From an uncultured Dehalococcoidia bacterium (GTDB lineage: Bacteria; Chloroflexota; Dehalococcoidia; Lucifugimonadales; JADFKI01): DNA of 64,000 bases. Position 1 is the stretch's first letter; each line of letters opens with the position of its first letter. Of the stretch, positions 1 through 12,188 are shown piece by piece. Under the pieces are notes generated by a model. That model did not search any database, was not told the origin of the DNA, and saw nothing but the letters and a program-made list of their open reading frames with translations. The stretch lies in the NCBI GenBank assembly GCA_958295865.1, contig CATQHF010000001.1, positions 496,001 through 560,000 of the forward strand, written 5' to 3'. Made by a program: the position numbers and the translations under genes.

Positions 1-1662
<1,662 letters not shown>

Positions 1663-1915
1663 GTCAGCCATAGAGCCGCGGACACGGCATGGAATCCAGC
1701 TATCGGACGCCCTAATCTGAGCTTGGGCATACCCTTGTCCTGAGCGTAGCCGAAGGGATGGGGGGCGAAATTGCTTTTATGCCCCCCCTGAACGGAAACA
1801 CCATCCCCACATTATCTGCATTTGACATAAAGGTTATCTAGTGGTTTAATCAAGCCACCTCAATATACGGCAATCAGCCTTTCGTCAGATACATCCCCTT
1901 ATCAGCGCTTGAGAG

Positions 1916-4135
1916 GTGAGCATGATTCGCAGATTGTTTAATGTCAGAGCGTCGTTGTCCATTATTATTATCGCCGCGTTCGTCATGGCGGCTATCGCGT
2001 GCAGCAGCGCGCCCGCCGCGCCCGCTCCGGCCGAGCCGGCGATCGACCCCGCGGAGTTGAGCAAGCTCGTGCAGGACGCCGTAAAGCAATCGGTTCCTGA
2101 GCAGCCGGCTGGCCCCGCGCCGGTGTCCGCGCAAGAAATCCAGAGCATGGTGGAAGCCGCGGTATCCGCCGCAGCCCCCGAAGGCGCGAGCGCCGAAGAA
2201 ATCAGCGCGATGGTGCAGCAGGCAGTAGCGGCAGCGGCGCAGCCGGCAGCCCAACCCGGCGCATCGAAAGAGGATATTGAGGACATAGTCGCCAGAGCTG
2301 TAGCCGAATCGGCTCAGAGTCAGTCGGGAGTTTCGGCTTCTGAAGTGCAGAAGATTGTCTCAGACGCTATCAAAGGGATACCGGCAGCAGCCCCAGCGCC
2401 TGCCGCGCCTGCCGCACCTTCACCTGGCGCGGAGATGGTGCATGACGTCTGGGGTAAGTCAGTCGAAAAGCCCCGATATGGTGGGTCTATTCCGATTGCG
2501 ACGAACGTTGCTCCGGAGATATTTGACCCTTGGTTCGGCGACTGGATCAGCGTTTATGGCGAATACATCTGGGACGACCTCTGTGCTATGGACTGGTCGA
2601 TACCCCGTGAAGAGCGTGATTTCACCGCTGGGTATAAAGACATGGGCTTTTACACAGGTCATTTGGCTACAAGTTGGGACATCTCCCCAGACCTCCTCAA
2701 ATATACATTCAACCTACGCGACGATGTTAATTGGCACGACAAAGCGCCGCTCGATGGGCGCCTGTTCACAGCGCATGACGTCGAATACAGCTGGAACCGC
2801 GTTTTGGGTCTTGGTCAGTTTGCCGAAACAGGACCCAGCCCGCATGACTGGCTGCTGAACACGCTGTCCGTCTCGTCGATAACGCCCACAGACGATCAAA
2901 CGGTCGTCGTCAATGCGGAAATCGGTAGCCTTGAGAACATCGGGCGACTCTGCGGTATTGGTGGACCTTGGACTAATACCTTTGTGCCACCGGAAGTTAT
3001 TGAACAGCACGGCGACATGAAGAATTGGGAGAATGTCGTTGGGACAGGTCCTTATGAGATTACGGACTTCGTGCCACTGTCGCTGATTAAGTTGACTAAG
3101 AATCCCAATTACTTCCAAAAAGACCCTGTTTTCCCCGACTTGGATAATCAGCTGCCTTACGCTGACGAAATCAAAATCCATGTAATACCCGACGCGGCCG
3201 CGAGAGTCGCTGCATTGCGTACAGGCAAAACTGTTATGCAAGGTGGACAGCATCTAAACCTCGACCAGGTGAATAGCCTCAGAAAAACCAATCCTGAACT
3301 GACAGTAGTCAAAATAACCGGCACCTCCAAGTCTGATCCCGCCTTCTATATTGGCGATGCGCCGTTTAACGACAGGAATGTGCGTTGGGCAATGCAGAAG
3401 GCAATCAACGTCCCTGAAATAATCGAGTCCTATTATAACGGCGATGCGGACTCCACCCCTTGGGGATTTGCTCCGTCGCCAGCGATCGGCTACTACACTC
3501 CCTACGAGCAATGGCCGGATGATGTCAAGCAACTCTTCGTATATGACCCTGCGGAGGCAGAGAGGCTTCTTGACGCAGCCGGGTATCCTCGTGGCGGTGA
3601 CGGAATAAGATTTGAGTCGAACTGGGACGTATTCCCTCCCTGGGGACATGACATTGACCTTTCTTTGATAGTCGCAAGCTATTGGGAGAAGGTCGGCGTC
3701 AAGGTTACTATCACGCAGGTCGCGGAAGACTCCGAGATGTCGGAGAGAAGGACTAACGCAGAGTACGGCGGAATGACCAGTTGCGGCTGCCGTCACAAGA
3801 ACTTCAACCCAATGGTTTCTAATGTTGGTCGGTTTGGCGTGCCGCAGACATGGCTGAACACAGGAATCAATGATCCGGTTTATCAAGCCATAATCGATGA
3901 GGCACAGTCGACAAGTGATCAGTCAGAGCTGCTCAGGCTGGCAACTCAGATGGACGATTATTTTGTTAAGGAAATGTGGACGGTCTGGCTTCCTGTAACC
4001 CCTCAATACATGTTGGTTCAGCCGTGGCTGAAAGGTTACAGGGGCGAAGATGGCGGCGGCGATGAGGGCTGGATGACCCATCTGAAGTACACTTGGATCG
4101 ACCTGAAACTGCAAAATGATTTGGGGCATGACTAA
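1916..4135 (+). CDS. ABC transporter substrate-binding lipoprotein, peptide/oligopeptide (SBP family 5)
   Basis: Signal peptide with lipobox-like ACSS, coiled/Ala-rich linker, SBP_bac_5-like body (YTFNLRDDVNWHDKAPLDGRLFTAHDVEYSWNR); followed by two permeases. Confidence 0.9.
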   Translation: MSMIRRLFNVRASLSIIIIAAFVMAAIACSSAPAAPAPAEPAIDPAELSKLVQDAVKQSVPEQPAGPAPVSAQEIQSMVEAAVSAAAPEGASAEEISAMVQQAVAAAAQPAAQPGASKEDIEDIVARAVAESAQSQSGVSASEVQKIVSDAIKGIPAAAPAPAAPAAPSPGAEMVHDVWGKSVEKPRYGGSIPIATNVAPEIFDPWFGDWISVYGEYIWDDLCAMDWSIPREERDFTAGYKDMGFYTGHLATSWDISPDLLKYTFNLRDDVNWHDKAPLDGRLFTAHDVEYSWNRVLGLGQFAETGPSPHDWLLNTLSVSSITPTDDQTVVVNAEIGSLENIGRLCGIGGPWTNTFVPPEVIEQHGDMKNWENVVGTGPYEITDFVPLSLIKLTKNPNYFQKDPVFPDLDNQLPYADEIKIHVIPDAAARVAALRTGKTVMQGGQHLNLDQVNSLRKTNPELTVVKITGTSKSDPAFYIGDAPFNDRNVRWAMQKAINVPEIIESYYNGDADSTPWGFAPSPAIGYYTPYEQWPDDVKQLFVYDPAEAERLLDAAGYPRGGDGIRFESNWDVFPPWGHDIDLSLIVASYWEKVGVKVTITQVAEDSEMSERRTNAEYGGMTSCGCRHKNFNPMVSNVGRFGVPQTWLNTGINDPVYQAIIDEAQSTSDQSELLRLATQMDDYFVKEMWTVWLPVTPQYMLVQPWLKGYRGEDGGGDEGWMTHLKYTWIDLKLQNDLGHD

Positions 4136-4159
4136 CCTTACCAAGTGTTGAATGAATAG

Positions 4160-4213
4160 GGCGCCTGGCAGGACCATTGAGGTGCGGTCCAGTTGCGCCA
4201 GGCGCCTTTTTCT
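4160..4213 (+). terminator. Long stem-loop followed by T-run between substrate-binding protein and permease genes
   Basis: GGCGCCTGGC...GCCAGGCGCC followed by TTTTTCTC. Confidence 0.7.
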
Positions 4214-4349
4214 CTTGGGGCGACCGTCTCTCAAGTGAAGGATGGTACCTGAGAGTGAGCGATTGCATCACTATTATGCGGAATGGTTGACAGTCGAAGT
4301 TGGCGGCTCGTACAAAGCCGTATCCAGGTGTGCTAGACAGCGGTAGGCG

Positions 4350-5336
4350 GTGTTGATCGCGCCATTGGCGGAGGCTCATTTGGGTAACTATCTGATCAGA
4401 AGATTTCTGTTGATCATACCCACGATTTTGATGGTGTACACCATAGTCTTTGCTATGACTCGCCTGCTGCCAGGCGACATCATAGACTCGATGATACAGC
4501 GTGCTCAGAGATCCGGAGGGGAAATCGACCGAGAAGCCATGGAACGCTTCCTCGGATTGGACGCCCCCGTACACATTCAATACCTACGCTCGATTAATGA
4601 CTTGCTCCTGCACGGCAGCTTAGGCGAGTCCCTGCAAACCGGAGTACCTGTCACGAAGATGATCTTGGAGAGACTCGGAGTGACTCTTGAACTTGGCATC
4701 ATCGCCTTGGTAATCGCAGTGGCGATCAGCCTGCCAATAGGTATATTCTCGGCAATCAGACAGGACACCATCGGTGACTATGTAGGTCGTAGCATGTCTA
4801 TTGTCCTTATAGCTGCGCCGAGCTTTTGGGTGGCGACGCTGATTCTGATTTATCCCTCTATCTGGTGGGGTTGGTCGCCTCCCGTAGAACTGGTCTCATT
4901 CGTTGAAGACCCACTGGCTAATCTAAAGGTGTATATCATCCCGGCGTTCATTCTAGGCATGGCTATGGCTGGTACGATTATGCGGATGACTCGCACTATG
5001 ATGCTTGAGGTGTTACGGCAGGACTTTATCAGGACTGCCTATTCAAAGGGCTTGAGAGAAAATGTTGTCATCATGAGGCATGCCCTCAAGAACGCGCTGA
5101 TTCCGGTGGTGACAATAGCCGGAGCGGAGTTGCCCGTGCTCATCGGCGGTGCAGTCATCATAGAGCAAATTTTTTCCTTGCCCGGCACAGGGCGTCTCAT
5201 GGTCGATGCGTTGGGGCGAAGGGACTACGCTCTAATCTCCGGCATCAACTTAGTCTTTGCGGGAGCGGTAATCGGAGCAAATCTCTTGATTGATATTTCG
5301 TATGCCTATTTGGACCCCAGAATCCGCTACGGATAG
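4350..5336 (+). CDS. ABC transporter permease (DppB/OppB-like)
   Basis: Multi-TM protein with DppB signatures (MTRLLPGD, EQIFSLPGTGRLMVDALGRRDYALISG). Confidence 0.9.
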   Translation: MLIAPLAEAHLGNYLIRRFLLIIPTILMVYTIVFAMTRLLPGDIIDSMIQRAQRSGGEIDREAMERFLGLDAPVHIQYLRSINDLLLHGSLGESLQTGVPVTKMILERLGVTLELGIIALVIAVAISLPIGIFSAIRQDTIGDYVGRSMSIVLIAAPSFWVATLILIYPSIWWGWSPPVELVSFVEDPLANLKVYIIPAFILGMAMAGTIMRMTRTMMLEVLRQDFIRTAYSKGLRENVVIMRHALKNALIPVVTIAGAELPVLIGGAVIIEQIFSLPGTGRLMVDALGRRDYALISGINLVFAGAVIGANLLIDISYAYLDPRIRYG

Positions 5337-5349
5337 TGGAATCGAGGAA

Positions 5350-6252
5350 ATGAAACAGCAGATAGACACCTCCGAAATAGAAAGCGAAGTCAGAGCGCCC
5401 AACCGGTTCCGCGTCTTCTTAGGTAGGCTGGCACGCGAGAAGCCTTTGGGAATAGTGGGCGGCGTGATAGTAGCGCTGCTACTGTTCTGCGGCGCTTTCG
5501 CCGACATTCTGTCCCCCTATGCCATGAACGAAATCAATATAGTCGATAGATTTGACCCACCATCATGGAAACACCTGCTAGGCGCGGACCAGGCAGGAAG
5601 AGACATCCTCACCAGACTTATCTACGGGGCACGTGTCTCCATGATAGTTGGACTTGGGGCAACGAGTGTCACGGTGGTGTGCGCCGGAATGATTGGCGTC
5701 CCTTCTGGGTACTTCGGCGGAAAGCTCGACATCACGATGCAGCGATTTGTCGACGCTTGGCTGTCCTTCCCATCGTTGCTTATCCTGTTGACAATAATGT
5801 CGATAGTTGGCCGCGGCATGTTACAGATAGTCTTGGTTATAGGCATACTCAGCGGTATTGGTTGGTCACGGGTAGTAAGAAGCGCGGTTATCGGAGTCAA
5901 GGTAAATGACTACTTCATAGCTGCTGAAGCAATCGGCAGTCCCACAATTATGACACTCAGGCGACACGTGCTCCCCAATATCATGGCTCCGATTATCGTG
6001 ATATACAGTGTGAGCGTAGGATGGGCGATCTTGGCTGAGGCCGGTCTCAGTTTCCTTGGGTTCGGCCTCCCTCCCGACGTTCCCAGTTGGGGAGGCATGC
6101 TTAGTGGTGAAGGACGCCGGCACATGGAGGTGAAGCCAGCGCTGGCACTCTTGCCGGGACTTGCCCTCGTAATTGTCATATACGGAGTGAACATGTTTGG
6201 GGATGCACTGAGAGACTTGCTAGACCCGCGTCTCAGAGGAGCGAGCGAGTGA
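5350..6252 (+). CDS. ABC transporter permease (DppC/OppC-like)
   Basis: LLGADQAGRDILTRLIYGARVSMIVG and EAGLSFLGFGLPPDVPSWGGML motifs; start placed at internal ATG (MKQQIDTSE). Confidence 0.9.
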   Translation: MKQQIDTSEIESEVRAPNRFRVFLGRLAREKPLGIVGGVIVALLLFCGAFADILSPYAMNEINIVDRFDPPSWKHLLGADQAGRDILTRLIYGARVSMIVGLGATSVTVVCAGMIGVPSGYFGGKLDITMQRFVDAWLSFPSLLILLTIMSIVGRGMLQIVLVIGILSGIGWSRVVRSAVIGVKVNDYFIAAEAIGSPTIMTLRRHVLPNIMAPIIVIYSVSVGWAILAEAGLSFLGFGLPPDVPSWGGMLSGEGRRHMEVKPALALLPGLALVIVIYGVNMFGDALRDLLDPRLRGASE

Positions 6253-6530
6253 TGAGGTTATCCTCAACGAATCGTTCGCCATAGGCTTAGCCTCGACAAT
6301 TTGAGATCCGTAATCAGCACAGCCCAGATGTTGATTGTGGGCGCGATTATGCCTTTTACCTCTTGCTAGGGACTTGACCAATTTCCAAGAAAAGCGCACA
6401 ATTACAGCATACTAGGTACAGGTGCGCCCGATTGCCTGATACGCTGCGCTTTCAGGCCGTTTGGCGCACAAATTCAACCGGCATAAAGTCAAGAAAACTC
6501 TACATGAAAAGGTAGGAGAGGAGCGAACCA

Positions 6531-7670
6531 ATGGCTTCCAACGGCAGCAACGGGCATAGCAAATCTTTGGTATTTGTACAGCTCACGGGCGGCAACGACG
6601 CGCTTAACACCATCGTCCCCCTGAACGATGAGCACTACTACGGATACCGCCCCGCGGTGCAGTTTCAGCCCGAAGAGCTGCTGAAGCTGGACGACAGCCT
6701 GGGGCTGAACCCCAACATGACCGCCATCAAGAAGCTGTGGGACGAGGGCAAGGTCGCCATCATCAACGGCATCGGCTATCCGAACCCGAACCGCTCGCAC
6801 TTCCGCTCGATGGACATCTGGCACACCGCGGAGCCGACTAAGGTCGCCACCGAGGGCTGGCTCGGTCAGCTCACGCGCGATCTCGATCCCAACGGCGAGA
6901 ATGTGCTCACATCCGTCAACTTCGGGCGCGGCTTGCCTCGCGCGCTCTCCGCGCAGGGCGTGCCAGTCGCGTCGGTCGGCGACCTCGCCACCTATGGCTT
7001 GTACCCGGACATCCGCGACGAGTCCATCCGCAACCAGACGCTCGACATGTTCTCGCAGATGTACGGCGGCGCGGGCAAGGACGCCGTGAAAGAGTTCATC
7101 CAGCAGACCGGCAGGGGCGTCCTTCAAGGCGCGGACACGCTGGGTACCGCACCGCGCAACTATTCGTCCAGCATCGAGTACGCCGACACCTCCATCGCCA
7201 AGAGCCTGCGAGACGCCGCGCAGGTGATGTTCGCCGACATCGGCACGCGCATCTACTACACCGGGCAGGGCAGCTACGACACCCACGCCGGCGAAGTTCC
7301 CATGCACGCCAAGCTCGTCTCCGAAATGTCCAACGCCGTCGGCGACTTCTGGGACGATGTGGAAGAGCACGGCTACGACAACGACGCAGCCGTGGTCATC
7401 TTCTCCGAGTTCGGCAGGCGCATCAAGGATAACGGCTCCGGCACCGACCACGGCTCCGGCGGCGTGGCGTTCGTCATCGGCGGCGGCGTCAAGGGCGGGC
7501 TGTACGGCGACTTCCCCTCGCTCGCGCCCGAAGACCAGCTCGAAGGCGACATGCACTTCAACAACGACTTCCGCAGCGCCTACACCACGCTACTGGAAGA
7601 CTGGATGGGCGTGGACGCCAAGCCCATTGTCAACGGCACATTCGAGAAGCTCGACTTCATCAAGGGCTAA
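6531..7670 (+). CDS. DUF1501 domain-containing protein
   Basis: VQLTGGNDALNTIVPL...WDTHAGE-like/YDTHAGEV, FSEFGRRIKDNGSGTDHGSGG typical of DUF1501; paired with DUF1800 gene downstream. Confidence 0.88.
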   Translation: MASNGSNGHSKSLVFVQLTGGNDALNTIVPLNDEHYYGYRPAVQFQPEELLKLDDSLGLNPNMTAIKKLWDEGKVAIINGIGYPNPNRSHFRSMDIWHTAEPTKVATEGWLGQLTRDLDPNGENVLTSVNFGRGLPRALSAQGVPVASVGDLATYGLYPDIRDESIRNQTLDMFSQMYGGAGKDAVKEFIQQTGRGVLQGADTLGTAPRNYSSSIEYADTSIAKSLRDAAQVMFADIGTRIYYTGQGSYDTHAGEVPMHAKLVSEMSNAVGDFWDDVEEHGYDNDAAVVIFSEFGRRIKDNGSGTDHGSGGVAFVIGGGVKGGLYGDFPSLAPEDQLEGDMHFNNDFRSAYTTLLEDWMGVDAKPIVNGTFEKLDFIKG

Positions 7671-7675
7671 CGTAG

Positions 7676-8053
7676 ATGGGCAGGATGGAGGGGATGGGAA
7701 CATTCCGATACCCCGTGGAACTAGGCAACCCCTCGGCGACGGAGTTCGAGCCTGTGAACCCGCTAGTGGACACAGGCTCGACATACAGCTTTATGCCCGC
7801 GTCGCTGCTTGAGCGGCTGGGAGTTGAGCCGCTGAGGGAGATGACTTTCATAATGGCGGACGAACGCCGAATCGAGCGCGCGCTCGGCCAGACTTGGATA
7901 CGGACGGCAGGGCGTCAAGCCGTAACCGTCGTGGTCTTTGGCGACGAAGACGCGACGCCCCTGCTGGGAGCGCATGCGCTCGAAGGGATGGGGCTTGGGG
8001 TTGACCCCGTCAACAGACGTCTCATCGAGATGGAAGAGGCGTATCTGCTGTGA
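7676..8053 (+). CDS. Retropepsin-like aspartyl protease family protein (clan AA)
   Basis: PLVDTGSTYSFMPASLLERLG motif. Confidence 0.7.
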   Translation: MGRMEGMGTFRYPVELGNPSATEFEPVNPLVDTGSTYSFMPASLLERLGVEPLREMTFIMADERRIERALGQTWIRTAGRQAVTVVVFGDEDATPLLGAHALEGMGLGVDPVNRRLIEMEEAYLL

Positions 8054-8066
8054 ACGCGAGCAACGG

Positions 8067-8432
8067 ATGACGATGCCAAACGAACACATAACGGTCAGCC
8101 GGCGCTTTCTCGCGCATGCCGACGAGCAGCTGCAAGCCGGCGACCTGCCGCAAGCGTCCGAAAAAGGCTGGGGCGCGGCAGCCCACTACCTAAAAGCCGT
8201 CGCCATGCGGCGCGGATGGACGAACAACTCACACAGAGATTTCTTCGTCATCAAGGATCGTCTGGCAGAGGAAACGGACGATCCACATGAGATAAAGGTC
8301 TTGTTTGGAGTCCTTCGCGGCTTGCATCAAAACTTCTATGAGCCTCTATACACGGGGGAAGATGTCAGGATTGGCATAGAATCCGCCAAAAAGTTTATCG
8401 ACAAGCTGGACGAAGCGGGCGTACTGCAATAA
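8067..8432 (+). CDS. PaREP1/HEPN-like domain protein
   Basis: SRRFLAHADEQLQAGDLPQASEKGWGAAAHYLKAVAMRRGW; start at ATG 8067. Confidence 0.6.
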   Translation: MTMPNEHITVSRRFLAHADEQLQAGDLPQASEKGWGAAAHYLKAVAMRRGWTNNSHRDFFVIKDRLAEETDDPHEIKVLFGVLRGLHQNFYEPLYTGEDVRIGIESAKKFIDKLDEAGVLQ

Positions 8433-8497
8433 CCCCGCCGTCAATACCCGAAGCCACGCAATCGAATCAGGACGAAAACCGCAACCGGAGGGCGAAT

Positions 8498-9937
8498 ATG
8501 ACCACACTCACGAAATCCGACACCGCACTCATCAAGCACCTGCTGCGGCGCGCGTCCTTCGGCGCAACGCCCGCCGAGCTTGACCACTACGAGGCGCTGG
8601 GCTACGAAGCCGCCGTCGAGGAGCTTATCCACCCCGGCGACCCGCAGAACATGCCCGACGACATCATCAAGCGATACCACACCGACATGCACGAACTGCG
8701 CTACGGCAACTCCGCATCCGCCTACTGGCTCTACCGCATGGTAACTACCAAAGCGCCTATGGAGGAGAAGGTCGCCCTCTTCTGGCACGGCGTATTCGCC
8801 ACCGGCTACGCCAAGACCAATCAGGCGCGCTCACTGCTGAACCAGATCGACATGTTCCGAAGGCTCGGACTCGGCAAGCTGGACGACCTGCTCATCGACC
8901 TCGCCAAAGATCCCTCCATGATTATCTGGCTGGATAACCAAGAGAACCACGACGGCGCAATCAACGAGAACTGGGGACGCGAGCTGCTCGAGTTGTTCAG
9001 CATGGGCATCGGCAACTACACCGAGGACGACATCAAGGAAGCATCGCGCGCCTTCACAGGCTGGACGCTCGGCAACGCCGAGTATATGGCAGTGCGCGCA
9101 TCCAAGGACTCCATTTGGCCCTACGGACGCATCGCTTGGCACTTCAACTTCCGCGACGGCGACCATGACCACGACGAAAAGCGCTTCCTCGGCGAGACGG
9201 GCGACTTCAACGGCGACGACATCGTGCGTATCATCTGCAAGCAGCCCGCGACCGCCCGCTTCATCGCCCGCCACCTCTACGACTTCTTCGTCGCCGACGA
9301 GGAACCCGTCCCGCAGTGGCCGTACACAGCGCCGCGCGACCCGGAGGCGATAGATGCGCTGTCTCAGGCATACTTCGACGGAGGCCACGAGATACGCCAC
9401 ATGCTGCGCGTACTCTTCAACTCCGACTTCTTCAAGGAGGCGCAGTACGCGCGCGTCAAGTGCCCGGCCGAACTCGTCGCGGGCACGATGCGGCTCAGCG
9501 GCAGCGTTACGCGCCCCGATATGGACATCATCCCCACCTCCGACCTCACTGGCTTCATGGGTCAGACGCTGCTCAACCCGCCCTCCGTCGAGGGCTGGCA
9601 CGAGGGTACGGAGTGGATTAACAGCGGCGCGCTGGTGGAGCGCGTCAACTTCGCCGCCAAGGAGATAAGCGACACCGCCAAGCCCGGCGTCCGCTTCATC
9701 ATCGACCGACTCGCGGCGCAAAACGGCGGCGAATACACCCCGGCCGCGCTGGTGGACGCCTGCCTCGACATCATGGGCACAGCCGAGATGGACATCGAGC
9801 TGCGCGCCGCCCTCATCGCCCATGTCGGCATCAAGGGCGACATATCCCTCGCCCCGGCACGGCGCGATGCCTCCGAAAGTCGCATCGGCGAACTGCTAGG
9901 CTTGATCGCCTCCACCACCGAATACCAGCTCGTATAA
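8498..9937 (+). CDS. DUF1800 domain-containing protein
   Basis: HLLRRASFGATPAELDHYEALGYEAAVEELI, LFWHGVFATGYAKT, NENWGRELLELFSMGIGNYTEDDIKEASRAFTGW. Confidence 0.92.
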   Translation: MTTLTKSDTALIKHLLRRASFGATPAELDHYEALGYEAAVEELIHPGDPQNMPDDIIKRYHTDMHELRYGNSASAYWLYRMVTTKAPMEEKVALFWHGVFATGYAKTNQARSLLNQIDMFRRLGLGKLDDLLIDLAKDPSMIIWLDNQENHDGAINENWGRELLELFSMGIGNYTEDDIKEASRAFTGWTLGNAEYMAVRASKDSIWPYGRIAWHFNFRDGDHDHDEKRFLGETGDFNGDDIVRIICKQPATARFIARHLYDFFVADEEPVPQWPYTAPRDPEAIDALSQAYFDGGHEIRHMLRVLFNSDFFKEAQYARVKCPAELVAGTMRLSGSVTRPDMDIIPTSDLTGFMGQTLLNPPSVEGWHEGTEWINSGALVERVNFAAKEISDTAKPGVRFIIDRLAAQNGGEYTPAALVDACLDIMGTAEMDIELRAALIAHVGIKGDISLAPARRDASESRIGELLGLIASTTEYQLV

Positions 9938-9957
9938 GAGACTCACAAGGTACTGAT

Positions 9958-10980
9958 ATGACCACTTCCGCCGCAAAGACGCTGAACATCCAATATCTGA
10001 AGACCATCGGCATCGTGAACAACGCTCCGGTGGGGCGCGGCTTCGCCAATCCGGTTGACCTCGCGGTTCACCCCGACGGGCGCGTATTCGTCCTCAACCG
10101 CGGCGCGCCCGTGTTCACGCGCATCGGCGTGATCAATATGGACGAGGACTATCTCTACGAGTTCTCATCGCACGGCGACAATGAGGGACAGCTGCGCCTC
10201 GCGGCGGGCATCGCGCTCAGCAACGACGGCGGCAGCGCCTTCATCACCGACGAGCACAACCATCGCATCAGCGTCTTCGACTCCGACAGCGGCGACTTCA
10301 TCAGGACATGGGGCGCGCTCGGCAGCGAGCCGGGCGACTTCAACGCCCCGTCCGGCATCGCCGTCGACCGCGACGACAATCTGTATATCACCGACCAGAA
10401 CAACCACCGCGTCCAGAAGGTCACGCCCGACGGCGCGCACATCCTCAGCTGGGGCAGCGCGGGCAGCGGCGACGGTGAGCTGAACATGCCCTGGGGCATC
10501 TGCGTCGCGCCTGACGGCAGCGTGTTCGTCGCCGACTGGCGCAACGACCGCATCCAGCAGTTCAGCGCGGACGGCGAGTTCATCGCCAAGTTCGGCGAGT
10601 CCGGCGATGGCGACGGGCAGTTTAGCCGTCCGGCGGGCGTCGCCGTCGACGCGGACGGCAACATCTACATCGCGGACTGGGGCAACGAGCGCGTGCAGGC
10701 GCTCGCCGCCGATGGCAGCCACCTCTCGACCATGCGCGGCGAAGCCACCCTGTCCAGGTGGGCATACGACTTCCTCGCCGCCAACCCCGACGAGGTGGAG
10801 ACGCGCAAAATCTCAGACCTCACGCCAGCGCTCCCGCCGCACTTCAACACACCGCACCTCATATCATCGCAGATAGAGCCATACTTCTGGGGCCCCGCCT
10901 CCGTCAACATCGACGCCGAGGGCCGCCTATTAGTAACCGAATCCTCCCGCCACCGCATCCAAGTCTATCAGCTCGGATAG
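9958..10980 (+). CDS. NHL/six-bladed beta-propeller repeat protein
   Basis: Repeated GxFxxPxGIAVDxDxNxYIxDxxNxRVQ units. Confidence 0.88.
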   Translation: MTTSAAKTLNIQYLKTIGIVNNAPVGRGFANPVDLAVHPDGRVFVLNRGAPVFTRIGVINMDEDYLYEFSSHGDNEGQLRLAAGIALSNDGGSAFITDEHNHRISVFDSDSGDFIRTWGALGSEPGDFNAPSGIAVDRDDNLYITDQNNHRVQKVTPDGAHILSWGSAGSGDGELNMPWGICVAPDGSVFVADWRNDRIQQFSADGEFIAKFGESGDGDGQFSRPAGVAVDADGNIYIADWGNERVQALAADGSHLSTMRGEATLSRWAYDFLAANPDEVETRKISDLTPALPPHFNTPHLISSQIEPYFWGPASVNIDAEGRLLVTESSRHRIQVYQLG

Positions 10981-11019
10981 CCCGGGCGATGTTCACGGCT
11001 TGAGCAGCCACAAAGCGAC

Positions 11020-11052
11020 GAGGCGGGATTTCGGTCCCGCCTCTCCTTTTAT
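11020..11052 (+). terminator. Rho-independent terminator downstream of NHL gene
   Basis: AGGCGGGATTTCGGTCCCGCCT stem-loop followed by CTCCTTTTAT. Confidence 0.75.
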
Positions 11053-11076
11053 ATGCCGCATGCTCTGCGGCTGACT

Positions 11077-11433
11077 TTAAGCCGTAGTCGCAGCAGTAAC
11101 ATGAAAAACCGAGTCGGCGGCGGCGCTGCTCTGCGTTTCGCCTACATTGTCAATCGCAGTAGAAATCACAGGAACGGCAAGATGTATCGCGGGCGCGTTG
11201 AAAACCCACCTTTCTGACTTTGTACAGGGGTCGAAGGATACGGTCGTCAAAGCCTGAGAGAGTTCTTCATCGAGCTTATTGAGCAATTTTGCCGAAACAA
11301 ACTCCTCCCCACACCATTTGCAGATTTCGCCACTCATCGGCACAGTAAATAACAGTTCCCCCACCCGTTGCCGAATCATAACGACAGCAGGCTCATATTC
11401 ACAACCGTAGGGATGGCTTTCATCCTCAGCCAT
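11077..11433 (-). CDS. Hypothetical protein with CxxC motif (YgiT-like zinc-binding)
   Basis: CKWCGEEFVSAKLLNKLDEELSQAL; short ORF. Confidence 0.4.
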   Translation of the reverse strand: MAEDESHPYGCEYEPAVVMIRQRVGELLFTVPMSGEICKWCGEEFVSAKLLNKLDEELSQALTTVSFDPCTKSERWVFNAPAIHLAVPVISTAIDNVGETQSSAAADSVFHVTAATTA

Positions 11434-11906
11434 GCTAGAACCCTCCTAACTTAATGAACGGGGTTACATAATAGCACATACACAAGGCATCAGCGGTCAA
11501 GCATCAGGTTCAGCGCAAGGCAATCGCATCTAAATTTCAGGGGGCAAATCCTACCGAAAATTGGGTGTTTAGACACACTAAATCAGACTTGTTCATCAAT
11601 GTTCAGATATTATGGGTTCGTTGATTTGCCCAGAGATTTTCAATTGTCACCCCGAACGGAGTGAGGGGTCTAAAATGCTTGCTATATCGGGCGTGTTGGT
11701 GGCAGGGATTTTTGATTCCTCACTCCGTTCGGAATGACAGAGGAAGGAGTTCGGTATGACATTGGGGAAGGCGATGTGATTTCCGTTCCAACAGAACATA
11801 ACAACGATTTAGATGCGATTGCCCTGAGGTTCAGCGGCAGCGATACGCAGATATGGGCGGGATGTAACCGAAAAGGAAACATCCCGCCCATCCATACTAG
11901 CCCCCG

Positions 11907-12122
11907 TCAGTCGTCGTCGCTTCCGCTCACGCGATACAGTTCCTTGCTCAAATCGCTCGCCATCTCCGCGTCGCGCCGGTCCAGCATCCGCAGCGTGGCG
12001 CGCGCCATCAGGTAGATGGTCTTGTCCAGCCGCATCAGTATGCGCTCTAGCCGGAACATGAACCATAGCAGCAGCACACCCGCTACCCCCACATTTATGA
12101 ACTGAATCAGATCTCCAACCAT
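11907..12122 (-). CDS. Small single-TM protein next to phage-tail-like genes
   Basis: MVGDLIQFINVGVAGVLLLWFMFRLERILMRLDKTIYLMARATLRMLD. Confidence 0.5.
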   Translation of the reverse strand: MVGDLIQFINVGVAGVLLLWFMFRLERILMRLDKTIYLMARATLRMLDRRDAEMASDLSKELYRVSGSDDD

Positions 12123-12188
12123 AACTCGCTCCCTCCAATCTCTGCGAAGCAGCCTAGATTCTCTATCTTGTACATCCCGTTAGCTCCC

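Noticed and set aside
6489-7556. 355-aa minus-strand ORF antisense to DUF1501
   Set aside because: High-GC shadow ORF opposite a clear family match.
8831-9823. 330-aa minus-strand ORF antisense to DUF1800
   Set aside because: Shadow ORF with low-complexity composition; the + strand gene is well supported.
11644-11742. Inverted pair CCCCGAACGGAGTGAGGGG / CCTCACTCCGTTCGG as a mobile element
   Set aside because: Looks like the common dispersed palindrome also seen near 23.6 kb; no transposase or TSD seen.
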